Made by a program: the position numbers and the translations under genes. A stretch of DNA of 64,000 nucleotides, taken from contig CAVXME010000006.1 in the NCBI GenBank assembly GCA_963762965.1, forward strand, positions 1 through 64,000, given 5' to 3'. Below the pieces are notes generated by a model. The model was not told the DNA's origin. It was given only the letters and a program-made list of their open reading frames with translations, and searched no databases. Origin of the DNA: DATBAX01 sp963762965 (GTDB lineage: Bacteria; Acidobacteriota; Terriglobia; Terriglobales; Acidobacteriaceae). Positions 49,818-58,459 of this stretch are shown here, piece by piece. Numbering within the stretch: position 1 is the first letter of the stretch; each line of letters starts with the position of its first letter.

Positions 49818-50666
49818 ATGGCCGCACCTCCCACCACGATTGAACAACCACTTAAATCGACCCAGAGTTCTGCCTCCCCGGTCATTGCCTTCGAGAATGT
49901 TTCCCTCGCTTTCGAGGATAACCAGGTGCTTGATGGAATTTCGTTTCATCTCCCGCGCGGAGAAAGCAAGGCCATTTTCGGGGTCGCTGGTTCGGGGAAA
50001 AGCACCATCCTCAAACTTGCGCTGGGCCTGTTGAAGCCGGACAGTGGCAGCATTTACGTGCTCGGGGAAGATGTCACTCAGATGAGCGAACAGGGACTGT
50101 TCGAGCTGAGAGCGAAAGTGGGAATGGTTTTTCAGGAGAGCGCGCTTTTCGATTCCTTGACGGTCCGGGAAAACGTCGCCTTCCGCTTGCTGGAGGAACA
50201 CAATATTTCCGAAGAAGAGATCGACCGGCGGGTGCGGGAAGCTTTGAGCTTTGTGGAGCTGGAACATACGGTGGACTTGTTCCCGTCAGAACTTTCCGGA
50301 GGCATGCGGCGGCGGGTCGCCATTGCGCGGGCAACGATTACGCAACCGGAAGTACTGCTCTATGATTCTCCGACAGGAGGATTGGACCCGGTGACTTCGA
50401 CCACGATTATCGAACTGATCGTGAAGCAGCGCGACGTGTATAAGACCAGTTCATTAATGGTCACTCACCGGCTGCAGGATGCCTTCACCATGGCGACTCA
50501 TTACTTCGACCGCAAAACCAATCACATGGAGCAACTGCCACCGGGCATGCAATGCGAAGTACCGATGAACTTCCTGATTCTCCGCGACAGTAAGATTATC
50601 TTTGATGGAAATCTCCGCGAGTTGCAGGAAACCAAGGACGAATACATTCGGGAGTATATTTCGTAG
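49818..50666 (+). CDS. mlaF: MlaF-family ABC transporter ATPase
   Basis: The 282-residue ATPase has Walker A GVAGSGKST, a Q-loop in VGMVFQESALF, signature LSGGMRRRVAIARA, Walker B LLYDSPTGGLDP and switch His in LMVTHRLQDAF. The Met/Arg-rich signature LSGGMRRR and the FQ-ALFDSLTV pattern are typical of MlaF/MCE-associated ATPases. It is encoded 3 bases after mlaE and must form the transporter core with it. The N-terminal 20 residues (PPTTIEQPLKSTQSSASP) are a flexible extension. Usual partners MlaD, MlaB and MlaC are not in this window. Confidence 0.93.
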   Translation: MAAPPTTIEQPLKSTQSSASPVIAFENVSLAFEDNQVLDGISFHLPRGESKAIFGVAGSGKSTILKLALGLLKPDSGSIYVLGEDVTQMSEQGLFELRAKVGMVFQESALFDSLTVRENVAFRLLEEHNISEEEIDRRVREALSFVELEHTVDLFPSELSGGMRRRVAIARATITQPEVLLYDSPTGGLDPVTSTTIIELIVKQRDVYKTSSLMVTHRLQDAFTMATHYFDRKTNHMEQLPPGMQCEVPMNFLILRDSKIIFDGNLRELQETKDEYIREYIS

Positions 50667-50733
50667 GTTCAATCTGCGACGCGGTTCAGGTACCTCAGGC
50701 GCTAAAGCGCGGGTTTTGGGAAGAAAGGCTTTG

Positions 50734-50761
50734 ACGCAGCGCTGAAGCGACTGCTCCACCC
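50734..50761. repeat. GGGTGGAGCAG-family repeat arm, inverted orientation
   Basis: This 28-base arm matches the right arm at 33627-33654 with one difference (GAAGCGACTGCTCCACCC). It is preceded at about 50692 by CCTCAGGCGCTAAAGCGCGG, also present at 39723. It lies 68 bases past mlaF. Confidence 0.7.
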
Positions 50762-50816
50762 AAAAACCATCTACAAACGCAAAGCCAGAGTTTCCCAGTA
50801 AATGCCGATCGCCGGC

Positions 50817-51263
50817 CTACTTGCCCATGGCTTTGCGGCGGGCGGCCGTGTTGCCTTCCATCCGCTTCAGGAACTCGCGACTCTTCTTGGAACTGGTGGC
50901 CACTGTTTCTACATTCTTCAGAAATGTGGGACTCAGCTGAGCGCGCAGTTCTTTGAGAAACGGGCTGACCTTGCAGAACATGAAAAACATTTCCCCGGAA
51001 AAAGAGGGCTCAACAAACAAGTCCGCGCTTACGGCTCCATGCACTACCATCGATGCCGCCATCTCCCAGTAACCCGATACCTGACGCAACCAATTATTCT
51101 CCTGGGTACCCATGGCTCCAGAGATTTTCTTATAGTCGTCAACATTCGACGGCCAGAATTCTCCCAGCCACCAGGCGCGGGCTTTGCGCATTTCGGGTTC
51201 GCGGCGGAGATCGTAGAGTTGCAGTATCACTTGAGCATCAGCAGCGGTAGGTTTCTTGGACAT
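50817..51263 (-). CDS. Uncharacterised small soluble protein
   Basis: The 148-residue product starts at ATG 51263 with GAAGGAG 6 bases upstream. It is helical, without a signal peptide, and has YDLRREPEMRKARAWWLGEFWP and the region ENNWLRQVSGYWEMAASMVVHGA. The C-terminus is basic (SREFLKRMEGNTAARRKAMG). I do not recognise a family; DUF4760-like proteins share a similar layout but I cannot confirm this. It is 53 bases upstream of the topA stop and on the same strand, so it is downstream of nothing obvious; transcription could run from its own promoter toward the repeat at 50734. Confidence 0.7.
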   Translation of the reverse strand: MSKKPTAADAQVILQLYDLRREPEMRKARAWWLGEFWPSNVDDYKKISGAMGTQENNWLRQVSGYWEMAASMVVHGAVSADLFVEPSFSGEMFFMFCKVSPFLKELRAQLSPTFLKNVETVATSSKKSREFLKRMEGNTAARRKAMGK

Positions 51264-51316
51264 GCAAATTCTCCTTCAGACTTCGTGGTTGGGATTTTTA
51301 TTATGGCGATTTGACT

Positions 51317-53842
51317 TCAATCACCTACAGTTTCTGCGGGCTCTGCTGAATCTCCCGAACGTAGCGCATCCGGCGGTATAGCATCGGGGTTCGGACGTTC
51401 GTATTCACACTCTTTGTTCGGGCATGCGATGACCGGGCCAGATTTCAGGAATTTCTCCACCAGGAATTCATGGCCGCAACTCGGACATTTCTCCGGGATC
51501 GGCTTATGCGCCGAGGTGAATTTGCACGTCGGGTAGTTTCCACATCCATAGAATGTATTGCCTTTACGCGCCTTCTTCTCAACTAACTCGCCATCCTTGC
51601 AGAGCGGGCATTTCACGCCGATGAAGTTTTGCTTCACATACTTGCAGTCCGGATAACCGCTGCAGGCGGTGAATTCGCCATAGCGGCCGTGACGGATCAT
51701 CAGGTTGTTCTTGCCGCACTTCGGGCATTTCTCGTCGAGCGGAATGTCTGGAACTTTCTTGCCCTGGTCGAGACGGCGCGTGGTCTTGCAATCCGGATAC
51801 CCGGTACAGGCCATGAACTGGCCGAAGCGCCCGCGTTTCAGCACCATCACCCGTCCGCAGTTTTCGCAATATTCTTCCTGTGTGGTCCCTTGCACATCAG
51901 CCGAATCGAGATCCGGCAGGTTGATGGGATTTTCCTTGGTGAAGTTGCAGCTGTTTTCGTCTTCCTTGTTGTAGGAACTACACGCGTAAAAAGACCCATG
52001 CTTGCCCCACTTGATCACTAGAGGCGACCCGCAGCGCTCGCACTTTTCGTCGGTGGGCTTTTCCATGCGCTTAACGTTCTCCATATGCTTTTCGGCATAT
52101 TTGAGATCTTTGGAGAAGCGTTTGTAGAACTCGCCCAGTGTGTCAGTCCACTTTTCCTTGCCTTCTTCGATGTCGTCCAGCTCTTCCTCGAGCCGAGCCG
52201 TGTATTGGATATCGAAGATGTCACGGAAGTTTTCGACGAGGAGGTCTGTGACAACTAGCCCAATTTCCGTAGGAGTGAACTTCCCTCCCAGCTTTTGCAC
52301 GTACTGCCGCTCCTGAATGGTGCTGAGAATCGCCGCATACGTGGAAGGGCGGCCAATGCCGCGCTCTTCCAGCTCTTTGACCAGCGAGGCTTCGTTGTAG
52401 CGGGGCGGAGGCTCGGTGAAGTGCTGCTCCGGCTTCAACTGCTTCAGCGTCAGCTTTTGTCCAGGTTCGAGCGCCGGCAATTTGTGCTTGAGCTCTTCGT
52501 CGTCGTCATCTTTCACGTCTTTCGATTCTTCGTAGACTTTGAGGAAGCCATCGAATTTGAGCACGGAGCCGGTGACGCGGAACCAAAAATTGTCGCTGCC
52601 GGATTTCGCATCGATATCAACTGTGGTCTGATCGAAAACGGCAGGCGTAATCTGCGAAGCCACAAAGCGCTGCCAAATAAGCTTGTAAACCTTGTACTCA
52701 TCTTCTTTTAAGTATTGCTTAATCTGATCAGGATGACGCATCGCAGAGGTGGGGCGAATGGCCTCGTGGGCCGCCTGGGCCGCTTTTTTCTCTTTATAAA
52801 CATTGGGTGATTCCGGCAGGTATCCATCGCCGTATTGCGTCTTGATGTAATCGCGGACTTCCGCCAGAGCCTCGTTCGATACACGCGTGGAATCAGTACG
52901 CATGTAGGTAATTAAACCGACCACGCCTTCATCCCCGAGTTCAGCCCCTTCATACAAACGCTGCGCGATCATCATGGTGCGCTTTACGCTGAAACGAAGC
53001 TTGCGGGAAGAATCCTGTTGCAGCTTGCTGGTGGTGAATGGCGGAGTGGCATTGCGGCGCCGTTCTTTGCGGTCCACCGTGCGTACCAGCCAGTCAGCTT
53101 TTTCCAGCGATGCACGGATTTTCTCTGCATCTTCCCCGTTGGTAACTTCGATCTTCTCTTCGCCTTTGCCCAGGAATCTGGCATCGAAAGCAGGCGGCTT
53201 GGGGCCGGCGAGATTGGCATCGATCGTCCAGTACTCCTTCTTTTCGAAGGCTTTAATTTCACGTTCCCGTTCGACAATCAATCGCAGAGCAACGGTTTGC
53301 ACACGGCCTGCGGATATGCCACGGCGAACTTTGTCCCACAGAAGTGGCGAAACCTGATATCCAACCAGGCGATCAAGAACGCGACGGGCCTGCTGGGCAT
53401 CGACCAAAGACTTATCAATGTCGCGGGGATGTTCAAAAGCTTCCAGCACCGCCCGCTTCGTGATTTCGTTGAAGGTGACGCGGCGAATGCGGGCACCGTC
53501 CCCAACCTGATCATTTTTCTTCTTCTTTTTACTTTTACCGACCTCGCCCAGTTCCCCGGCGAGATGCCAGGCCATGGCTTCGCCTTCGCGATCAGGGTCA
53601 GGCGCCAGATAGATGTGGTCCATGCCCAGAGCAAGCTTCTTCAGCTTGGCCAAGACCTTCTCTTTGCCGGGAATAACGACGTATTCGGTATCGAAATCGT
53701 TCTCGACATCCACGCCAAGCGTGCTCTTCGGCAGGTCTTTTACATGCCCGAATGAGGCTTCGACGGTGAAGCCTTTGCCCAGGTATTTTTGAATCAGCTT
53801 GACCTTGCCAGGCGATTCGACGATGACTAAACCTTTGTCCAC
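51317..53842 (-). CDS. topA: DNA topoisomerase I
   Basis: The 841-residue enzyme starts at GTG 53842 with GAGGA upstream. The TOPRIM domain (about 1-140) opens LVIVESPGKVKLIQKYLG and has the acidic APDPDREGEAMAWHL. The catalytic Tyr, near residue 312, is in ITYMRTDSTRVS. Five C4 zinc ribbons follow (about 605-820), each with CxxC...C...C, for example CENCGRVMVLKRGRFGQFMA and CPKCGKNNLMIRHGRYGEF. It relaxes negatively supercoiled DNA by single-strand breakage. A Lys-rich insert (KSKKKKKNDQ) lies near residue 108. dprA lies upstream in the same direction but is separated by a repeat-flanked cassette. Confidence 0.96.
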   Translation of the reverse strand: MDKGLVIVESPGKVKLIQKYLGKGFTVEASFGHVKDLPKSTLGVDVENDFDTEYVVIPGKEKVLAKLKKLALGMDHIYLAPDPDREGEAMAWHLAGELGEVGKSKKKKKNDQVGDGARIRRVTFNEITKRAVLEAFEHPRDIDKSLVDAQQARRVLDRLVGYQVSPLLWDKVRRGISAGRVQTVALRLIVEREREIKAFEKKEYWTIDANLAGPKPPAFDARFLGKGEEKIEVTNGEDAEKIRASLEKADWLVRTVDRKERRRNATPPFTTSKLQQDSSRKLRFSVKRTMMIAQRLYEGAELGDEGVVGLITYMRTDSTRVSNEALAEVRDYIKTQYGDGYLPESPNVYKEKKAAQAAHEAIRPTSAMRHPDQIKQYLKEDEYKVYKLIWQRFVASQITPAVFDQTTVDIDAKSGSDNFWFRVTGSVLKFDGFLKVYEESKDVKDDDDEELKHKLPALEPGQKLTLKQLKPEQHFTEPPPRYNEASLVKELEERGIGRPSTYAAILSTIQERQYVQKLGGKFTPTEIGLVVTDLLVENFRDIFDIQYTARLEEELDDIEEGKEKWTDTLGEFYKRFSKDLKYAEKHMENVKRMEKPTDEKCERCGSPLVIKWGKHGSFYACSSYNKEDENSCNFTKENPINLPDLDSADVQGTTQEEYCENCGRVMVLKRGRFGQFMACTGYPDCKTTRRLDQGKKVPDIPLDEKCPKCGKNNLMIRHGRYGEFTACSGYPDCKYVKQNFIGVKCPLCKDGELVEKKARKGNTFYGCGNYPTCKFTSAHKPIPEKCPSCGHEFLVEKFLKSGPVIACPNKECEYERPNPDAIPPDALRSGDSAEPAETVGD

Positions 53843-53914
53843 TATGTCCTCAGTTGATGGATTCCTTTTTTTGAAGCTAGCATGAATGGGAGGGTATCAA
53901 CAAGTTTGTAGAAA

Positions 53915-54338
53915 GCTGTCAGCTCTCAGCTATCAGCTTTCAGCTTAACAATCAATGCCGCCAACATTCGGTTTACTCTACTGCCTCGCCTGCAAGGCGT
54001 TCATAATCTGCGTCCTTTAAGAGGTCTAAATCCTTCGCTAATAGCAGGTGATATTCGAGTTCGCTGGCCGAACCCATGGCAATTTGGAGGAAACGCCCGA
54101 ACTCAATGTCTCCTTTTCGGCAAGTGCCTTCGGCAATGTTTGCGCCGATGGAAGCGGAGCATCGCCGCATCTGACTGGTCAACCCAAATATCTCTTCGCG
54201 TGGGAAGGGTTTGCTTGATTCGTACACATCAAGCGTGAGGCTGTGCGCCTTTTCCCAAACCTTCAAATGCCGGAAATCCTGCATCCCCTCTCCGTCCGTC
54301 GCAATTTGGCTGAAAGCTGATAGCTGACAGCTGAGAGC
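53915..54338. repeat. 424-bp cassette bounded by near-identical 30-bp inverted repeats
   Basis: Left arm 53915-53944 begins GCTGTCAGCTCTCAGC; right arm 54309-54338 is its reverse complement except for swapped CTC/GTC words. The arms enclose the four-helix-bundle gene and little else. The right arm ends 6 bases before the dprA stop codon. A related single arm lies at 35251. Confidence 0.8.
53973..54284 (-). CDS. Four-helix-bundle protein of the 23S rRNA-intervening-sequence (S23/Avd-like) family
   Basis: The 103-residue product has the family pattern FRHLKVWEKAHSLTLDVYES, then FPREEIFGLTSQMRRCSASI, GANIAEG and GRFLQIAMGSASELEYHLLL, predicting four helices. Relatives occur as ORFs in 23S rRNA intervening sequences and as accessory proteins (Avd) of diversity-generating retroelements; no reverse transcriptase is near. 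Usual length is about 115-125, so the last helix is cut short (ends AGEAVE), about 30 bases before the inverted repeat. ATG 54284 has GGAGAGGGG directly upstream. Codon use and GC look lower than dprA and topA. The gene interrupts the normal dprA-topA neighbourhood. Confidence 0.88.
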   Translation of the reverse strand: MQDFRHLKVWEKAHSLTLDVYESSKPFPREEIFGLTSQMRRCSASIGANIAEGTCRKGDIEFGRFLQIAMGSASELEYHLLLAKDLDLLKDADYERLAGEAVE

Positions 54339-54344
54339 CCTTCT

Positions 54345-55526
54345 TCAGAAGCTCTTTACAAAATTCTTCCCCGGCAACTGCTTCACCTTGCCTGCCAACT
54401 CCAGTTCAAACAGAGCCGCAAAGATGTCGGAGGAAGACAGGTGCGTTTCCAAGCGTTCGACAATCTCGTCGATGTGCGTGGATTCGTCCGCTTTCAGCAG
54501 CGCGAAGATCTTTTTTTCGTGGGGTGAAAGCTCGGCTTCCTGGAATAGAGATGCGGTTTGGGCGGTCTGCGATTCATTGCCGCCGTCGGGCATGAGCGTA
54601 AGTCGTACTTGCGGTGGGAGTTCTTCCCAAATGTCTTCCCAGGTCGCCACCAGCTTGGCACCCTGCTTGATCAGCGTGTTCGGCCCCCAGGAGTTCTTGT
54701 TGGTGACGTTGCCGGGGACGGCGAAAACCTCTCGATTTTGCTCCAAAGCGCACCGCGCCGTGATGCGAGTTCCGCTGTATTCGGCGGCTTCAATGACCAG
54801 GACTCCGATCGAGATTCCGCTGATGATCCGGTTGCGGATGGGAAAATTCTGCGGCGCGGCGAACGTGCCCATGGGAAACTCGGAAATCACCGCGCCGCCG
54901 AGGGCAAGCATTTGTTCCACCAGTTTGGTATTTTCCCGGGGATAGATGATTTCGACGCCTGTACCAAAAACGGCGACAGTCTTGCCTTTGGCACTGATCG
55001 CTCCGCGATGTCCAGCGGTATCGACGCCTCGGGCAAGGCCACTGAAAATTACTAAGCCTCGGGCCGCTAGATCGCAGGCCAACCGTTCTGCCATGCCGGT
55101 TCCATAAGGTGTGGGGTGCCGTGTGCCTACAAGAGCAATTCCCGGTTGCGCCAGCGCGGCGACATTTCCCCGCACGAAGAGGACCAAGGGGGGGTCGTAG
55201 ATTTGCTTCAATTCTGCGGGGTAGGCAGGGTCTTCGTAGGTTACGATCTGGGCGTCCTCGGCGGCAGCTTTTGCCAGCTCGTCGTGGGCGAGCTCCAGGG
55301 AGCGTCCGGTTCCCAGGGATTGGGCTGAAACCGCGCGCAGGCCGGCGGCTTCCAGTTCGGTCAGCGACGCGGCAAAGAGAGCTTGCACACTGCCAAAGAA
55401 CTCGACCAGACGCCGGGCTTTACCAGGTCCGAGGCCCGGCGTTAGGGCCAAAGCCAGCCATTGCAAGGTGAGCGTTTCATCTTTGTTAGGGGTGGCGTGT
55501 GGAGCGGCGATGACGGTTTCGGGCAT
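54345..55526 (-). CDS. dprA: DNA-processing protein DprA
   Basis: The 393-residue protein has an N-terminal helix-hairpin-helix-like region (LALTPGLGPGKARRLVEFFG, about 27-70), the Rossmann-like DprA core (about 95-310: IALVGTRHPTPYGTGMAERL, FSGLARGVDTAGHRGA, GTGVEIIYPREN, ISEFPMGT and NFPIRNRIISG) and a C-terminal winged-helix segment (about 325-390). DprA loads RecA on incoming single-stranded DNA during natural transformation. ATG 55526 has GGAG 8 bases upstream. It probably formed an operon with topA before the cassette entered. Confidence 0.95.
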   Translation of the reverse strand: MPETVIAAPHATPNKDETLTLQWLALALTPGLGPGKARRLVEFFGSVQALFAASLTELEAAGLRAVSAQSLGTGRSLELAHDELAKAAAEDAQIVTYEDPAYPAELKQIYDPPLVLFVRGNVAALAQPGIALVGTRHPTPYGTGMAERLACDLAARGLVIFSGLARGVDTAGHRGAISAKGKTVAVFGTGVEIIYPRENTKLVEQMLALGGAVISEFPMGTFAAPQNFPIRNRIISGISIGVLVIEAAEYSGTRITARCALEQNREVFAVPGNVTNKNSWGPNTLIKQGAKLVATWEDIWEELPPQVRLTLMPDGGNESQTAQTASLFQEAELSPHEKKIFALLKADESTHIDEIVERLETHLSSSDIFAALFELELAGKVKQLPGKNFVKSF

Positions 55527-55618
55527 TCGAATCTCCAGCTACTATCGCGGACTCTACACGGTGACCATGCGATGTCAAGGTTGGATGACACAAGTTTGAT
55601 AAAATTGATGTGAAAAGC

Positions 55619-56470
55619 ATGAAACACCTTCGGATTTCGGCCATTTCCTACCTGAACACTGCGCCGTTGATGTGGGATTTCGAACATTCTGAGGGAGGCC
55701 AGCCAAATGTGGCTTCCAATTTCGATGTTTCCTATACCGTTCCTTCACGATGCGCAGCAGAGTTGCAGCAGGGTTCGGCAGATATCGGCATCATTCCGGC
55801 AGCGGCTTTCGCCAGCATTCCCGATCTCACCATCCTTCCTGGAGTCGCCATCGCGTCACGGCGGGCGGTGCGTTCGATCCTGCTGGTCAGCAAGCGTCCA
55901 CTGGAGCAGATCGGGACTGTTGCCCTTGATACTTCGTCATTGACCTCGGTGGCTTTGACACAGATTTTGTTTGCCAAGTTGTGGCAGCGGAAAATTTCGT
56001 TTAGCGCTGCAGCCCCAGATTTAGAAAGCATGCTGCAACAATACGACGCCGCACTGCTGATTGGTGATCCAGCGCTCAAGGTCGATCGCTCGCAATATCT
56101 GACTTACGATCTTGCCGAAGAATGGATCCGTTTTGCCGGCAAGCCTTTCGTCTTTGCGTTCTGGGCGGTGCGGCAGGCGGCACTAAAGAATGCAGCGCCA
56201 TCACTCGATCTGGCAGCTATCTTTCAGGAATCCCGCGACCATGGACTTCGTCCGGAAAGCCTTGATCAAATCGCGCGGGATTGGGCTCCCAAGCTGGGTT
56301 TGAGCGAGAGCAGCGTAAGAAGTTATTTGAGCGAGAACATTCATTATTATCTGGATGCGGAGTGTTTGGAAGGGCTCCAGCTGTTCTATCGCTACGCTGC
56401 GGAGATTGGCATATTGCCGGAAGCGCCAGAATTGCATTTCCTGGAAGCGGCGAGGCCGACGGTTCTTTAA
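55619..56470 (+). CDS. mqnA: Chorismate dehydratase (futalosine pathway)
   Basis: From ATG 55619 the product has 283 residues. It has the MqnA opening RISAISYLNTAPLMWDFE and substrate-binding words SDIGIIPAAAFA-like ADIGIIPAAAFASIPDL, VALDTSSLTSVAL and ALLIGDPAL. MqnA makes 3-enolpyruvyl-benzoate from chorismate, the first step of the futalosine route to menaquinone; its fold is a periplasmic-binding-protein type without a signal peptide. A TAAAAT box lies 13 bases upstream of the ATG. mqnC and mqnD occur 1.8 and 8 kb further on the same strand, so the pathway genes are loosely clustered rather than in one operon. Confidence 0.92.
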   Translation: MKHLRISAISYLNTAPLMWDFEHSEGGQPNVASNFDVSYTVPSRCAAELQQGSADIGIIPAAAFASIPDLTILPGVAIASRRAVRSILLVSKRPLEQIGTVALDTSSLTSVALTQILFAKLWQRKISFSAAAPDLESMLQQYDAALLIGDPALKVDRSQYLTYDLAEEWIRFAGKPFVFAFWAVRQAALKNAAPSLDLAAIFQESRDHGLRPESLDQIARDWAPKLGLSESSVRSYLSENIHYYLDAECLEGLQLFYRYAAEIGILPEAPELHFLEAARPTVL

Positions 56471-56529
56471 TCCTGACTCATATTTCACTTTCCCGCCAAC
56501 CCCTGCCTGTAGACTGCTTCTAAGTCCGA

Positions 56530-57177
56530 ATGTTGCCCCCTGTTCATCTCATAGTTGCGGTTTCAGTTTGGCGAACCCTGCACCGGCTGGGTGGAGTCGG
56601 CCAGGTTCTGCTCGGCATCGCGGACAACTCGGTGGTTCCGTTGACCGGGAGTGCCGATGTTCTGACCATCTGGCTGGCGGCTCATCATCCCCATCGTTGG
56701 CCGTACTACGCTCTGATGGCGACGGTGGGCGCGGTGATTGGCGGATTCATAACCTACAGTCTGGCCCGGAAGGGCGGCAAAGAAACTCTGGAATACAAGC
56801 TGTCGAAGAAAAGCGCCGCTAAGGTCTGCAAACGATTTGAGCGCTGGGGATTTGGCGCTGTCGCCATTCCGGCTGTCTTGCCACCACCATTTCCAATTGT
56901 TCCTTTTGTGCTGGCGGCCGGGGCTCTGCAATATTCGCGAAAGAAATTTCTGGGAGCACTGACTCTCGGTCGCGCCACCAGATATACGATCATCGCCGGA
57001 TTGGGAGCACTTTATGGCACCAGGATCAATGCCTTCTTTGCTCATTATTACAAGGCGGCGCTCGGGGTTTTGATCGGGCTTTCTCTGGTGGGAGCGGCGG
57101 GGGCGGTCTGGCAGTATCTTCGCCATCGACAAGAGAAAGGCACCGCGCGCACGGTGAAACGGACTAAAACCGCTTGA
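56530..57177 (+). CDS. VTT-domain (DedA/SNARE-associated Golgi-like) membrane protein
   Basis: The 215-residue protein has a VTT/DedA pattern: NSVVPLTGSADVLTIWLAA, GAVIGGFITYSLARKGGKE, and the glycine/proline loop FGAVAIPAVLPPPFPIVPFV followed by AAGALQYSRKKFLGAL. This resembles the YqaA/YdjX subgroup. Proteins of this superfamily act as lipid scramblases or flippases, for example for undecaprenyl phosphate or phosphatidylethanolamine. The C-terminus is basic (HRQEKGTARTVKRTKT). It follows mqnA by 59 bases on the same strand. The start has no ribosome site. Confidence 0.85.
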   Translation: MLPPVHLIVAVSVWRTLHRLGGVGQVLLGIADNSVVPLTGSADVLTIWLAAHHPHRWPYYALMATVGAVIGGFITYSLARKGGKETLEYKLSKKSAAKVCKRFERWGFGAVAIPAVLPPPFPIVPFVLAAGALQYSRKKFLGALTLGRATRYTIIAGLGALYGTRINAFFAHYYKAALGVLIGLSLVGAAGAVWQYLRHRQEKGTARTVKRTKTA

Positions 57178-57210
57178 TCACTGTTTGGAGTCGAGCGTAT
57201 TCTTTCGCGC

Positions 57211-57315
57211 ATGACTCAGACAACCAAGACCGTACTCCAGGGAGTGTTCTGGTTTGTGCTCGGCCATTTGAGCTGCGCGGTTATGCATCACTGGCACCAC
57301 ATGGCAGGACACTGA
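57211..57315 (+). CDS. Possible small membrane protein, 34 residues, His-rich end
   Basis: The frame encodes MTQTTKTVLQGVFWFVLGHL then SCAVMHHWHHMAGH. It is one short hydrophobic helix with a Cys and five His near the end, which could bind a metal or heme. There is no ribosome site, but TATTCT ends exactly 7 bases before the ATG, the same arrangement as at the M20 peptidase gene. This supports a leaderless small gene. It lies in a 203-base gap between the VTT gene and mqnC. Confidence 0.4.
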   Translation: MTQTTKTVLQGVFWFVLGHLSCAVMHHWHHMAGH

Positions 57316-57380
57316 ATCGAACCTGATCGTTTGGAGCAATCGTCTTATTCCGCTAGAATTAGTGTGAAGTTCGCAAAGAC

Positions 57381-58428
57381 ATGTCCCTTACAAAACAGAA
57401 AGCTCTGGACCTGTATAACTCCGATGACCTGATCGGCATTGGAATGGAAGCGGACGCGCTGCGCCGCAAGCTCCATCCTGAAGGCGTGGCCACTTACATC
57501 ATTGATCGCAATATTAATTACACAAATTTCTGCACCGAATACTGCACTTTTTGTGCGTTTTATCGACCGCTGAAGGGGCCTGGGTCGAAAGAGGGATACA
57601 TTCTCGAATTCGAAACTATTTACGAGAAGATCCGCGAGACGGTGGAACTTGGCGGCACGGGAGTGTTGATGCAGGGCGGACTGCATCCTGACCTCAAGAT
57701 TGACTGGCATGAACGGATGCTGCGGGGCATCCGCGAACGCTTCCCGAAAATTCATTTGCATTGCTATTCGGCTTCGGAAATTATCGCCATCGCCGAATAC
57801 AGTGGACTGACGATTCGCGACACCATTCTGCGCTTACGCGACGCAGGTCTGGACTCGATCCCCGGCGGCGGCGCGGAAATTCTCGATGACGAAGTGCGCT
57901 ACAAGATCGCCCGCCTTAAGTGCCTGACCGACGACTGGCTCAACGTGCATCGCACCGCCCACCAGATCGGCATGCGGACCACCGCGACCATGATGTACGG
58001 CGTAGGCGAGAATTACGAGAACCGCATCAACCATTTTCAGCGACTTTACGAGCTGCCAGGAAGAGACCGGCGGATTCACCGCATTTATCCCATGGAGCTT
58101 TCAGCCCACCAACACGGCCCTGGGCGGCCGCCACTGGGACGAAGCCACGGCGGTCGAGTATCTGAAAACGTTGGCCATCTCGCGGCTGTATCTTTCGAAT
58201 TTCCTCAATGTGCAATCGAGCTGGGTGACGCAAGGCCTGAAAGTCTGCCAGATGGGACTACGTTTCGGCGGCAACGATGTTGGGTCCGTCATGCTGGAAG
58301 AAAATGTGGTGCGGGCCGCGGGCGTGACCAATTGCACGACTGAAGAAGAACTCCGCCGCATCATTCGCGATGCCGGGTTCCGGCCTGCGCAGCGGGATAC
58401 GCTGTATCGGCAGTATTTCCTGAATTAG
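57381..58428 (+). pseudogene. mqnC: Cyclic dehypoxanthinyl futalosine synthase, interrupted by a one-base frameshift
   Basis: The first part (57381 to about 58055) encodes a radical SAM protein with the CTEYCTFC cluster motif at about 54-61, FYRPLKGPGSKEGYIL, and PGGGAEIL; this is MqnC, which cyclises dehypoxanthine futalosine. After HFQRLYEL the frame is lost: an extra C in the CTGCCAGG at 58053-58060 shifts it, and the old frame continues to 58343 with unrelated Arg-rich sequence. The correct continuation (QEETGGFTAFIPWSFQP, then SRLYLSNFLNVQSSWVTQGL) is open in the next frame to 58428. With one base removed it would be 348 residues, normal for MqnC. A sequencing or assembly error is as likely as a real mutation. 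Confidence 0.88.
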
Positions 58429-58459
58429 TTTTTACCTCCTTTAAAGTAGGAAACCAATC

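Noticed and set aside
50667..50733. A terminator for mlaF made of the GGCGCTAAAGCGC word
   Set aside because: The stem is only five pairs and the following GGGTTTTGGG is not a clean T-run. It is also a dispersed repeat word.
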